From the NCBI GenBank assembly GCA_026391715.1, contig JAPLDO010000147.1, forward strand, positions 1 through 44,612: a DNA stretch of 44,612 nucleotides. Direction: 5' to 3'. This stretch comes from Bacteroidota bacterium. Its GTDB lineage: Bacteria; Bacteroidota; Bacteroidia; Bacteroidales; FEN-979. The number at the start of each line of letters is the position of its first letter. Position 1 is the stretch's first letter. Positions 26,477 through 34,771 of the stretch are shown here, piece after piece. The notes beneath the pieces are model-generated. The model was given only the letters and a program-made list of their open reading frames with translations, was not told the DNA's origin and made no database searches. A program made the translations under genes and the position numbers.

Positions 26477-27283
26477 CTATTTAAATATTGTTAAAACTAA
26501 TATGCCGAGAGTAACAATGGTTGTAAGCAGCGATAATGAAAAGGTTGGCGTGATGCCAACGGCTTTGGCTTTCATCGGCTCGGCATATATCACATCGTTG
26601 GGGTAAACATAAAACATGTTTTTCCCAATCAGGTTGCCGCTTCTAAGGTCAATAACGTACATTTTCTTTTCGCCATGTTCATTTCGAAGGACTTTGATTT
26701 TGTTTCGCCTGGCATAGTCAGTTAAACCTCCTGCCAGCGCGATTACTTCATATATTGAAAGTTTGTTCCGCGTCATGTTATAAGTACCCTGCTTTATAAA
26801 CTCACCGAGCATATATACGGTATTATTTATCAGCACCAATTCAATTCTACAACGTCCCACAATTTTGTTAACATGTACTTTCATAGTGTCGCGCGCCTGT
26901 CTGATGGTTAAATCTCCAAGATGGATTAACCCGACGTAGGGGAAATAAATGGTTCCGTCGTCATACACATGATATCCCACAAGCGCCTGGTTTTCACTGT
27001 TCAGATAATTTATTCCCGCCACAGGTTCTACAAACTGGGTTATTTGTTTATCAACCGAGGTGATGCTGATATACAAATAATCATTTGGTTGAATCCTGTA
27101 GATAGTGTCTTCGAATTTTTTCCCCTTGAAAGTAGTGGCATAGGTACTGTCAATGAGTTTATCGTATTGCATTAAAAGGAGATTTTTCTGAGGGATGCAT
27201 GAAGTAAGATAAGAAAAGGCTATAAAAATGAGAAATATGAAAAAACGATTTTTGAAAAAAAAAACGGATGATGAAACAATCAT
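26477..27283 (-). CDS. wza: Outer-membrane polysaccharide export lipoprotein (Wza type, SLBB)
   Basis: 268 residues. The N-terminal signal has the lipobox YLTSC with Cys29 as the lipidation site. The Poly_export domain (YRIQPNDYLYISITS, ending near VNKIVGRCRIEL) is followed by an SLBB domain (VYMLGEFIKQGTYNM to LSIYEVIALAGGLTDYARRN). A C-terminal hydrophobic helix (FSLSLLTTIVTLGILVLTIF) may insert in a membrane, as the outer-membrane helix of Wza does. It should form the channel that carries polymer across the outer membrane, working with the co-polymerase encoded next. A good Shine-Dalgarno (AGGGGAG, 27290-27296) precedes the ATG. Confidence 0.92.
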   Translation of the reverse strand: MIVSSSVFFFKNRFFIFLIFIAFSYLTSCIPQKNLLLMQYDKLIDSTYATTFKGKKFEDTIYRIQPNDYLYISITSVDKQITQFVEPVAGINYLNSENQALVGYHVYDDGTIYFPYVGLIHLGDLTIRQARDTMKVHVNKIVGRCRIELVLINNTVYMLGEFIKQGTYNMTRNKLSIYEVIALAGGLTDYARRNKIKVLRNEHGEKKMYVIDLRSGNLIGKNMFYVYPNDVIYAEPMKAKAVGITPTFSLSLLTTIVTLGILVLTIFK

Positions 27284-27289
27284 GATATT

Positions 27290-27317
27290 CTCCCCTGGTT
27301 AAATCGAAACAAATATA
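27290..27317 (-). promoter_or_regulatory. Candidate promoter and ribosome binding site for the wza-type gene
   Basis: The minus strand shows AGGGGAG (27296 to 27290), a strong Shine-Dalgarno six bases before the ATG and unusual for this window. TATATTTG (27317 to 27310), a -7 box match, lies 27 bp upstream of the ATG. Together they suggest an internal promoter with a very short leader that starts the export part of the locus. Confidence 0.45.
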
Positions 27318-27382
27318 ATCAAATATGAGCCTACTCCGAAAAGTCTATGAGAAAGGTTTGCAGTCAATTTACCCACCCCCAA

Positions 27383-27405
27383 CCCCTCCCTTGAAAAGGG
27401 AGGGG
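27383..27405. repeat. GC-rich palindrome (CCCCTCCCTT / AAGGGAGGGG)
   Basis: A perfect 10-bp stem with a 3-base loop lies in the 183-bp gap between the hybrid regulator gene and the wza-type gene. There is no T-run on either side, so it is a weak terminator candidate at best. The form CCCCTCCC...GGGAGGGG is a kind of intergenic hairpin often repeated in Bacteroidota genomes; only this one copy is in the window. Confidence 0.5.
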
Positions 27406-27466
27406 AGAAGCGCTGCTAAGCACAACAGCAAGATATACAGTGTCTTGCCTAAGCAGAGGTACTCCC

Positions 27467-29038
27467 TTAACTTGTTGCGTTGTGAATAAAGCGTAGTATA
27501 TCGCTGCGATTGATGGGTTTCACCAAATATCCCTGAAACTTATTTTCGGCGATACGGTCGGTGAAACTTTTGGCGGTAAAAGCGGTTTGTGCAAGGAAGG
27601 GAATATTCTGGTATTCGGGCCACCTTTTTTCCATTTCCGCCTTTAACAATATGCCGTCCCAGGGTTTTGGCAACCCGATATCCATAATCACCACGTTAAA
27701 AATAATGCCTTTGTTGTAAAAAACCTCCATGATGTTCAACGCTTCATTGCCTGAGAATGCGGTTGAAACGGTTGAGATATTCTCGAAGTATATTAAAAGG
27801 ATCGAGGCGTTGAACTTGTCATCCTCAACGATAAGGATATTCAACGATCTTTCCCTGATACTTTGTTCAAGTTGAGAAAGATCATCCATGTTTTCAGTTC
27901 CGGGCGCCACTGGCAACGTGATTTGCGCAATTTCCCCCATCAGTTTGCCAGTTGAGAAGCCGATTTTTCCATCAATCTGGTTCAGGGTATTCAATATCGC
28001 CTTTATTTCCGGACTCTGGGATAAAACGGGGTTGTTAAGGTCGTACAGGCGTTTGGGATTCTCCCTCTTTATATAATTGATGATTCCCTGTGGAATGTCC
28101 TGCCCCAGATTGTCAATATTAATCACCGCCTTTTCAGAAATCGCGTCAATCGTAACATCCACAAAAACCTTGTCGTTCCTTGTATATTGAAGCGCTTTTG
28201 TCAGCAGAAATTTGATGAGTTCCACAAGAAGTAATTCATCAGTAAAAACGGTGATATCTTCTGGTTGCGTGATCTGAATCCCCATATTATTTTGTCGGGC
28301 AATGGGGTCCAGTAATATCTGCGCTTTTTTCAGAATCGGGGCGATGAGGCATGGCGTGCGGGTAACCTCATAAGAATCTGTTTCGCCTATGCTTATTTTG
28401 TTAAAGAGAGTTTTAAGCTGGTTCCCGCTTTTTATGATTGATTCAATATTAACCAGTAACTTTTTATCTTTTGACACAACCGGCTCCTTTACAAGGATAG
28501 AGCCAAATCCAAGCATGTTGTTTAGTAAGGTTCTTACCTTGTGTTCAAAATCTATTGTCCATCGTCCGGAAATATCATTTGAGGCAACAGGTTGCGACAA
28601 AGTCAATTGATCATCCTGCTTTCTTATCTGCACATCCCGCGTGCCTTGCGCTTTCTCCTTTTCCTCAACGGGAACACACGTTACAAGGAACTTCTGACCT
28701 TCAATTTCTTTGAAGTCAATCATTACCGCTATGAGATACCGTCTGACGTCAACGAGGAACAATCGGGTGGTAAATTCTGAAAATTGCCGCACGTCAAACG
28801 GATTTTCAACATCTTTAAGGGTGACAAACAAATCTCTGAGGTGATAATCTCTGATTTCATCCTCGGAATATCCCGTTAACGATTGCGCTTTTTTGTTGAG
28901 AAGAAACAGGTCGCCATCAATATCAGCAAGAAATGTTGACTCTTTTTTATTTTCTACAAGAGTCTTATAGTAATCTTTGTTCGCAAGCGACTTCTTATCG
29001 CGACTCTCTCTGTTTCCAAATACGGTTCGAATTGCCAT
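27467..29038 (-). CDS. PAS / degenerate histidine kinase / receiver protein
   Basis: 523 residues. The PAS domain covers about 22-125 (ENKKESTFLADIDGDLFLLN, SLTGYSEDEIRDY). A kinase-like region follows from about 160 to 378. The phospho-acceptor helix reads FEHKVRTLLNNMLGFG (His166), but the usual SHExRTP context is altered. The N-box reads LLTKALQYT, with Lys where Asn normally binds Mg-ATP; the G1 box is NLGQDIP and no GLGL G2 box is present. A receiver domain covers about 398-523 with EDD at 405-407, phosphoacceptor Asp453 in IMDIGLP and Lys507 in YLVKPI. The kinase part is thus likely inactive while the receiver looks functional. It sits between the LruC lipoprotein (8 bp) and the wza-type gene, suggesting regulation of polysaccharide output. 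It has no DNA-binding domain. Confidence 0.88.
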   Translation of the reverse strand: MAIRTVFGNRESRDKKSLANKDYYKTLVENKKESTFLADIDGDLFLLNKKAQSLTGYSEDEIRDYHLRDLFVTLKDVENPFDVRQFSEFTTRLFLVDVRRYLIAVMIDFKEIEGQKFLVTCVPVEEKEKAQGTRDVQIRKQDDQLTLSQPVASNDISGRWTIDFEHKVRTLLNNMLGFGSILVKEPVVSKDKKLLVNIESIIKSGNQLKTLFNKISIGETDSYEVTRTPCLIAPILKKAQILLDPIARQNNMGIQITQPEDITVFTDELLLVELIKFLLTKALQYTRNDKVFVDVTIDAISEKAVINIDNLGQDIPQGIINYIKRENPKRLYDLNNPVLSQSPEIKAILNTLNQIDGKIGFSTGKLMGEIAQITLPVAPGTENMDDLSQLEQSIRERSLNILIVEDDKFNASILLIYFENISTVSTAFSGNEALNIMEVFYNKGIIFNVVIMDIGLPKPWDGILLKAEMEKRWPEYQNIPFLAQTAFTAKSFTDRIAENKFQGYLVKPINRSDILRFIHNATS

Positions 29039-29046
29039 TGGCAGAT

Positions 29047-31092
29047 TTAATGACTATAAATAAATTGCTGGTCCCGGTAACCCGCTATGGGTTGAAACCA
29101 ATCGTAATATGACGACCCGGACGAAACGCTCCAGGGAACAAATTTCAGGAATCCTTTAAGTATCGGTGTTTTCTCATAAGGATAGTCGAATTTATCAATG
29201 ATATCAAACGCCCAGGGCAGGTTGTTTGCAGTGGTATAATATCTGCCTGAAGCCGGATTACTGTTATCCTGGTATGTGCCAAAATAAGATCCGACTGCAA
29301 GATCGGTAGGAGCCTGGTTAATCAGGTGAACTTCCCTGCCTCTGGTTTTATTCACTATAATAAACGGGTTGTATGGAGGCGTTCCCATTGCGCTTAAATC
29401 AATTGCCGCGGAAAGTGATATGCTTACATAGAGTGTGTCGGGCGTTACCCAAATACATCCTTGCGATGTGTTCACGCCAACATACTGGTCGTTGGGATGA
29501 GCAAGCGCCGTATATCCGTTGTCGAATAATATTATGGTAGCCTTTGACTGGCCAGCTTCGGTTCCATTTGCTGAATTTACGATATAATTATCGGTTAAGT
29601 GGCTGCCTGTAACACTTGAAACTGCTGAAGGAGGAACGGGTAACTGTATTCCAAAACCATTCTTGTATCCTGCTCCCATTGCCCGGAGTACGTACTTTCC
29701 ATTAATCTGAACCACCTTGTTCTGTCCGTTTGTAACCTGATTGAAATTGTAATCAACAACGATATCGTTCATATCATAATCACCCTGTTCGGGCCAGCGA
29801 TCCTCGAAAGCGAGACTTCCGTATGTAGTATTTGTGGGGTAATAATTATTGAAAGCCTTGGCGGCGTCGGTCGGGTAATCATCAAAAGCATTGGAAATAC
29901 CATCGCCATCGGTATCGGTTTGGGTATAGTTTGGCAATGGAATATTTGCGGTAACCACCGACTGAATAGGATCGGCAGTGACATAAAAAATGGCGTCGTT
30001 AAAATCGTTATCAGTGCTCCCGTCGCGTCTTTGGTCTTCAAAACTCAGAAGAAATTTCCCTCTGCCAATATCATTGCATAAAATAGTGTGTTGCTTTTTA
30101 TTTGCGGTGGCTTCAGGATTTAACTGCTTATCGGAATATAAAATCCAATTGCCATTGGTAATTATACCATTTCTAAACCCGTCGGCAATTAAAACCCACG
30201 CTATTTCTGTTCCGGGAGCAAAAACGCCCAAATGTACCCTGTTGCCAGAATAGAGACCTCCTCCGCTATTGGCAAAAGAAACGTTTGGAAATATTATATG
30301 AACTGAGTCAATATTTGCGATTGATGCGGGCGGATTATTTGTATTGTATTTATAATAACCCAAAACGTTTCTGTACCCTGCGCCTTCATGAACAAAGGTT
30401 ACCCAAACATTGCACGCTTCATCAAGCACGATATTGGATTCATTGGTTGAAGTAAAATATTGGGGATGACTCACAGTCGCATTGATATACTCCGGCAAAG
30501 TGGCGTTGATATCCTGAAGCATCGCCGCATCAACAATATCATTTGGCGTGGCGAGGTAGTTTGGCACGCCATTGCTGTTATATGTACCCATTGGCACAAA
30601 AACGCTGTTTGTACTTTTAAAAATACCATCCCCGCCGCTTTTGGTTGCCGCCACAGTAGTTTTTCCGCCAAGTGTACATTGTACCTTGCCGTTGACAAGA
30701 TTCACAGTTTGCATATTCACAAATCCTATGGCGGTTGTAACAATGGCAACGCTTTTCATATAAACCGGAACTTTATAATCTGCTTCAAATAATCCCCCGG
30801 CGTCGGTAATCCCGCAAATCATCTTAGCCCCTCCGTTTTCGGGAAGGTCGGTATAAACATCCACACGCATTCCCTTCACCGGGTCGTTATTGTTATCAAG
30901 CATAAGAATTTTAATATTCACATCCTGACTTGTTCGGAAAGTGAATGAAGGGTCGACTTTTAAATCGGTCATTGAAGTGATTACAACTTCGGGAGGAACA
31001 TCCTCGCTTTGTTTTTTGCATGAGACTGACAGTATTGAAATGCCAGATAATCCCAATAGCAGCCAAACTAATAATTTCATACCGGTTTTCAT
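29047..31092 (-). CDS. LruC-domain surface lipoprotein
   Basis: 681 residues. The signal has a lipobox ILSVSC with Cys25 followed by KKQSED, so the mature protein is probably an outer-membrane lipoprotein. An Ig-like/carboxypeptidase-regulatory-like region (about 35-140) precedes the large LruC domain. Recognisable parts are DDNDFNDAIFYVTADP-type acidic loops, the calcium-loop-like DTDGDGISNAFDDYPTDA, GSLAFEDRWPEQGDYDMND and GFGIQLPV. LruC proteins are typical of Bacteroidota and of unclear function. Placement inside the polysaccharide locus, with two-component genes on one side and a GT14 gene on the other, suggests a link with surface matrix. A -7 box candidate lies 78 bp upstream. Confidence 0.88.
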   Translation of the reverse strand: MKTGMKLLVWLLLGLSGISILSVSCKKQSEDVPPEVVITSMTDLKVDPSFTFRTSQDVNIKILMLDNNNDPVKGMRVDVYTDLPENGGAKMICGITDAGGLFEADYKVPVYMKSVAIVTTAIGFVNMQTVNLVNGKVQCTLGGKTTVAATKSGGDGIFKSTNSVFVPMGTYNSNGVPNYLATPNDIVDAAMLQDINATLPEYINATVSHPQYFTSTNESNIVLDEACNVWVTFVHEGAGYRNVLGYYKYNTNNPPASIANIDSVHIIFPNVSFANSGGGLYSGNRVHLGVFAPGTEIAWVLIADGFRNGIITNGNWILYSDKQLNPEATANKKQHTILCNDIGRGKFLLSFEDQRRDGSTDNDFNDAIFYVTADPIQSVVTANIPLPNYTQTDTDGDGISNAFDDYPTDAAKAFNNYYPTNTTYGSLAFEDRWPEQGDYDMNDIVVDYNFNQVTNGQNKVVQINGKYVLRAMGAGYKNGFGIQLPVPPSAVSSVTGSHLTDNYIVNSANGTEAGQSKATIILFDNGYTALAHPNDQYVGVNTSQGCIWVTPDTLYVSISLSAAIDLSAMGTPPYNPFIIVNKTRGREVHLINQAPTDLAVGSYFGTYQDNSNPASGRYYTTANNLPWAFDIIDKFDYPYEKTPILKGFLKFVPWSVSSGSSYYDWFQPIAGYRDQQFIYSH

Positions 31093-31169
31093 TTTTATCA
31101 GATTTTAGTTGTGTGATTTATACCATTTTCAGCAAAGACACAAATTATTTCATCAATTTTAGAACCTGT

Positions 31170-31177
31170 CAAATATA
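31170..31177 (-). promoter_or_regulatory. Candidate -7 promoter box for the LruC lipoprotein
   Basis: Minus-strand TATATTTG, 78 bp upstream of the ATG at 31092, inside the 109-bp gap after the GT14-like gene. The same octamer serves as a candidate box at 7935 and 27310. It may give the lipoprotein and the downstream regulator gene separate expression from the upstream glycosyltransferases. No clear -33 element was seen. Confidence 0.35.
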
Positions 31178-31201
31178 CTTAAAAAAAAGAAAATAGCATA
31201 G

Positions 31202-32068
31202 TCATCCTTTTTCCCGATTCAGGTAATCATCAATCAGATTCAGAATTTTTTCATCTTTTTTAATATCGAATTTACGCGCAAAATGCATCTGTGAATTGAT
31301 AATTTTATGGTAATCATTACTCGTTAAAATGTTGGGATTGGCATTTCCTTCAAATTTTTCCCATTCAATATATCTGTAATTATTATTAACAACACGGTCT
31401 TTAAATGCAGTGTTCAGAATAATGGTTTGAAAAAGAATTTCATCGGCATGAATGGTTTTCTTCATAAACCTTAATAATCCTTTGTGGGTTTCAGTGTAGT
31501 TCAGAATATGTAATATGCAATCTTTTGAAAGAGTCCACCATGACGAACCGCCATAAGGTTCCATTCCATTGTAGAACCTTCGTTTCCAGCGGAGCTTATC
31601 ACAAACAAAGGTAATAATACTACCTGTGAACTTAATGAATTGATTTTTATAGGAATTAAAATAAAAACGCTCATAGCGGATTTGCGCTTTATTCCATCCC
31701 TTTTGATTGATGGTGTTAAATGCGATTAATTCTTTACCGGAATTTTCGGTCAAAAATGAAATAATTGCATCCAAAGGCATAATGGGATAGTCCTGCCCGC
31801 TGATTAACGAGATATAATCGAAATCAGGTTCATTGTCAACGATTTCTTTTAAGGAGTTGAGAGTTGATTCAACCTGGCTGAATTCGCTCCAGTCAACGCG
31901 TATTGATTTTTGGATAATTCGCGCTTCAGGCAGAAGGTTAGTCGCTTTAATCTGACTTTTTTTGTCAATATGAATATAGATTGAAATATCAGGATGAGCC
32001 ATAGCGCTGATCAAACGATTGATCTGGGCTTCATTTTTATGTGCCGTAATAAGCGCGATTAGTTTCAT
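31202..32068 (-). CDS. GT14-like (core-2/I-branching type) glycosyltransferase
   Basis: 288 residues. It opens MKLIALITAHKNEAQINRLI, followed by IYIHIDKKSQ, SIRVDWSEFSQVESTLNSL and FDYISLISGQDYPI, the signature regions of the Branch family (PF02485). GGSSWWTLSKDCILHIL and HADEILFQTIILNT are the conserved acceptor/catalytic segments. Known eukaryotic members are beta-1,6-N-acetylglucosaminyltransferases or xylosyltransferases; the bacterial members' sugars are mostly unknown. It has no span or signal peptide, so it acts in the cytoplasm, perhaps adding a branch or side sugar. It is 24 bp downstream of the anchored receiver gene. Confidence 0.88.
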   Translation of the reverse strand: MKLIALITAHKNEAQINRLISAMAHPDISIYIHIDKKSQIKATNLLPEARIIQKSIRVDWSEFSQVESTLNSLKEIVDNEPDFDYISLISGQDYPIMPLDAIISFLTENSGKELIAFNTINQKGWNKAQIRYERFYFNSYKNQFIKFTGSIITFVCDKLRWKRRFYNGMEPYGGSSWWTLSKDCILHILNYTETHKGLLRFMKKTIHADEILFQTIILNTAFKDRVVNNNYRYIEWEKFEGNANPNILTSNDYHKIINSQMHFARKFDIKKDEKILNLIDDYLNREKG

Positions 32069-32092
32069 CCACCGAAATATTTTCCAAATACA

Positions 32093-32614
32093 TTATGCAG
32101 ATAACCACAATAGGATTATACCTGCAAGAGCTATCAGCAAACAAATTACGAGAAAATGCTGCCGGTACTTTTTGATTTTGACCTTATTCATTGCCATTTC
32201 CCGACGTAATTTTGTAGCGTCGAGTATTTGATGTATTGATTTTTCCAGATTGACCGGAAGATCCTCGTCTTTCAGGATAAAATCTACCGCGCCTTGCTTC
32301 AGCGTCGAGGTGGCTGCTCCAATGTCGGAATTTGAAGTCAGCATTACAACCGGGAGACTTTTGCTTATCCTACGGATAAATCTCAGAATTTTATCCCCGT
32401 TCATGGCAACGTTATTCGGACTCTCAATATAAAAGTCAAGCAAAATAATATCAGGATCTTCTTCCCACGATGAGATCATCTGTTCGCCCGAGCGAAAAGA
32501 GTAAACGGTATATCCTTGAATTTCCAGTGAAACCCGCAGAGTTTCTGCGAACATTTCATTATCTTCAACAATGAAGATCGTGGTTCTATTGGTTTTATCC
32601 ATCTTTTTCTTCAA
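32093..32614 (-). CDS. Response-regulator receiver domain with C-terminal membrane anchor
   Basis: 173 residues. The receiver fold covers about 11-135: acidic residues E17-D18, phosphoacceptor Asp60 in IILLDFYIE, Thr in VVMLTSNSD and the conserved Lys in DFILKDED. A basic linker (KLRREMAMNKVKIKKYRQ) then leads to one hydrophobic helix (FLVICLLIALAGIILLWL, about 154-171) that ends two residues before the stop. This is a tail-anchor layout with the receiver facing the cytoplasm. Receiver-only proteins usually are soluble, so the anchor is unusual. The gene overlaps the 3' end of the WecA-like gene by 20 bp (8 bp if ATG 32602 is used), so they are probably translationally coupled. A role in phosphorylation-dependent control of a membrane partner in this locus is an inference. 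Confidence 0.85.
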   Translation of the reverse strand: MKKKMDKTNRTTIFIVEDNEMFAETLRVSLEIQGYTVYSFRSGEQMISSWEEDPDIILLDFYIESPNNVAMNGDKILRFIRRISKSLPVVMLTSNSDIGAATSTLKQGAVDFILKDEDLPVNLEKSIHQILDATKLRREMAMNKVKIKKYRQHFLVICLLIALAGIILLWLSA

Positions 32615-33773
32615 TATTATCCAGCAGCAGCCTGTTGTAAACCTGCATTTTAAGAGCTTTATTCTTTAGTTTACGTCCCTTGAACCATGCTTTTATAAGT
32701 TTATACAAAGTCAAAAACTCAGAAAAGAGGATAACTTCGAGAAGCAGCAATGGGGCTACCAGCGACAGGTGTTGTGAACGCATTAAAATACCGGTGGCAA
32801 TGATAACGATATTTGCCGTATATAATATTTTGGCTGATCTTGGGTGATTAAACCCGGTTTGCATCAGCATGTGGTGGATATGTGTTTTATCGGGACTGAA
32901 AGGTGACTTTTTATTAATCATCCTGCCTGTAAAAACCCGCAGCGTATCATAAACAGGTAGCAGGAATATGCTGAAAACTATAATAGCCGCTTCGCTGTAT
33001 TGAAAATTAGAAGTCTGTCCCCTGCTTATAACCAATACCATTATTCCAGCCGCCGCAAGCAGAAACCCCAGGATCATTGACCCGGTGTCGCCCATGAATA
33101 TCCGGGCGGGATGGTAATTGTATTTCAGGAATGCCAGTAACGCTCCTGCGGTGGAAGCGGTAATAAAAACAAAACTTAATTCGCCGGAGTGGAAGAATAT
33201 GATGAAAAAACCTGTCATGTCAATCAGAGCAAGTCCTCCCGCAAGTCCGTCAATGCCGTCAATCAGATTAAAAGCGTTAATAATGCCTGCAACAATAAAA
33301 AGGGTAAGCAGATACTGGATTACAACTGGCAATTGGGTTATCCCGAAAATGCCAAACATATTATCAATCAGCAGTCCTGCATGGGCGAGGAAAATCGCTG
33401 CAATGATCTGTCCCATAAATTTGACTTTTGGCGACAATTCGCGTAAATCGTCAACAATCCCAATAATCATGAGGATTACGATACCGGTCAACAGATGAAA
33501 CAGAAGGACGCTATTGCCATAAATAAACCACAATGCTGAGGTTGACAGCAATCCAATAACAATTCCAAGCCCGCCGAGGCGACTGATTGGAACCTTATGT
33601 ACTTTCCGTTCATTGGGTTTATCCACCAGGTTATACCGGGTTGATAATTTGATGATAACTGGGATTAAGACAAGGCAAATAATGTAGCTTCCTGCAAATG
33701 CTGCCAATAGAAACAGCGTTTCGTTTTTCCCGGCTGTTTGTAAGATTTTATGCAATGAATCAGCAATGCTCAT
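32595..33773 (-). CDS. WecA/MraY-type undecaprenyl-phosphate sugar-1-phosphate transferase
   Basis: 392 residues with about 10-11 predicted spans. Family motifs are present in order: VDKPNERKVHKVPISRLGG (cytoplasmic loop 1), the Asp-rich NAFNLIDGIDGLAGG, FMGDTGSMILGF and KTHIHHML, the HIHH form usual for WecA and related enzymes. It should transfer a HexNAc-1-phosphate (commonly GlcNAc-1-P) from UDP-sugar to undecaprenyl phosphate and so start chain assembly on the inner membrane. The precise sugar is not shown by sequence. It is the second gene of the locus, 18 bp after the first GT2, and overlaps the anchored receiver gene. Confidence 0.92.
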   Translation of the reverse strand: MSIADSLHKILQTAGKNETLFLLAAFAGSYIICLVLIPVIIKLSTRYNLVDKPNERKVHKVPISRLGGLGIVIGLLSTSALWFIYGNSVLLFHLLTGIVILMIIGIVDDLRELSPKVKFMGQIIAAIFLAHAGLLIDNMFGIFGITQLPVVIQYLLTLFIVAGIINAFNLIDGIDGLAGGLALIDMTGFFIIFFHSGELSFVFITASTAGALLAFLKYNYHPARIFMGDTGSMILGFLLAAAGIMVLVISRGQTSNFQYSEAAIIVFSIFLLPVYDTLRVFTGRMINKKSPFSPDKTHIHHMLMQTGFNHPRSAKILYTANIVIIATGILMRSQHLSLVAPLLLLEVILFSEFLTLYKLIKAWFKGRKLKNKALKMQVYNRLLLDNIEEKDG

Positions 33774-33791
33774 AATCCGAATTTCAAAGAT

Positions 33792-34559
33792 TTATATTTG
33801 GCGGTTTACCCATTCAGGCGGCATGAATTGTTTGAATTTTGAAGCATTCTTATTAAAGAGCGCGGCAAAGGAAATTAATCCATTGATTTGCATGGCGCGA
33901 ATGTCTTCAAGGCTTTTCCGGATTACATTTTTAACGCTTTTATTGCTTTCACCCCCAACGCGCATACGAATAAGTACCAAAGGTATATAAAAAGCGCTTA
34001 CCCTGAACCGCACCAGAAAACGAAGGATTGATTCATAGTCGGCAGAAATCCTGAAACTCGTGTTGAAACTGCCATATTTTTCATATACTTCGCGTTTAAC
34101 ATAAAAAGTTGGATGAGGGGGCATCCAACCGGTTAGCGCCCTGCCGCGCGAGAATTTCCTGGAACGCCAGAAACGGATAATCTTATCAGTGTCATTCTGA
34201 TCAACATAAACCAAATCGCCATAAACCGAATCAACCTTGAATTTTGTAAAGGCTTCGGCAATCATTTTGATGGTTTCGGTAGAAGCAAAAATATCGTCGG
34301 AATGTAAAAAACCTACCACGTCGCCTGTCGCGAGCCTGATTCCTTTGTTTAATGCATCATATAGCCCGTTGTCTTTTTCCGAAACAAACTGTGTTATGCG
34401 ATTACCATAAGAGCGGATAATATCGCAGGTGCCATCTTTCGATTTACCATCTACAACTATATATTCGATGTTCTTGTACGACTGGCTCAAAACCGATTCA
34501 ATGGTGTCGCGGAGAGTTTTTTCGCTATTATAAGTGATGGTGATAATGGATATTTTCAT
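33792..34559 (-). CDS. Family 2 glycosyltransferase (first gene of the polysaccharide locus)
   Basis: 255 residues. The core reads MKISIITITYNSEKTLRDTI, YIVVDGKSKDGTCDII, then EKDNGLYDALNKGIRLATGD and FLHSDD (85-90), the pattern of WcaA-like short GT2 enzymes that often add the second sugar. HPTFYVKREVYEKYGSFN and ISADYESILRF complete the acceptor/base region. No membrane span is visible. It is followed after 18 bp by the WecA-like initiating transferase, which fits a job early in chain assembly. About 213 bp of AT-rich leader separates it from the best upstream -7 box. Confidence 0.92.
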   Translation of the reverse strand: MKISIITITYNSEKTLRDTIESVLSQSYKNIEYIVVDGKSKDGTCDIIRSYGNRITQFVSEKDNGLYDALNKGIRLATGDVVGFLHSDDIFASTETIKMIAEAFTKFKVDSVYGDLVYVDQNDTDKIIRFWRSRKFSRGRALTGWMPPHPTFYVKREVYEKYGSFNTSFRISADYESILRFLVRFRVSAFYIPLVLIRMRVGGESNKSVKNVIRKSLEDIRAMQINGLISFAALFNKNASKFKQFMPPEWVNRQI

Positions 34560-34771
34560 TATGCGTAAATGTGGTGAGTGTATTCTGCAATAAAATATCT
34601 GTCATTGATTTTCCATTTTTGGCGATTACCGTCATCCTCCGGCTCGGAAACTAATTAAATAACAGATATTCAAATAAATAATAGAATAAAAAAACTGCAT
34701 ATTTCAATTTTAATGGTAATTTTGAAGTGGATAATAAAAACTTCCATATTATAGAGAAACATGCAACCGTA

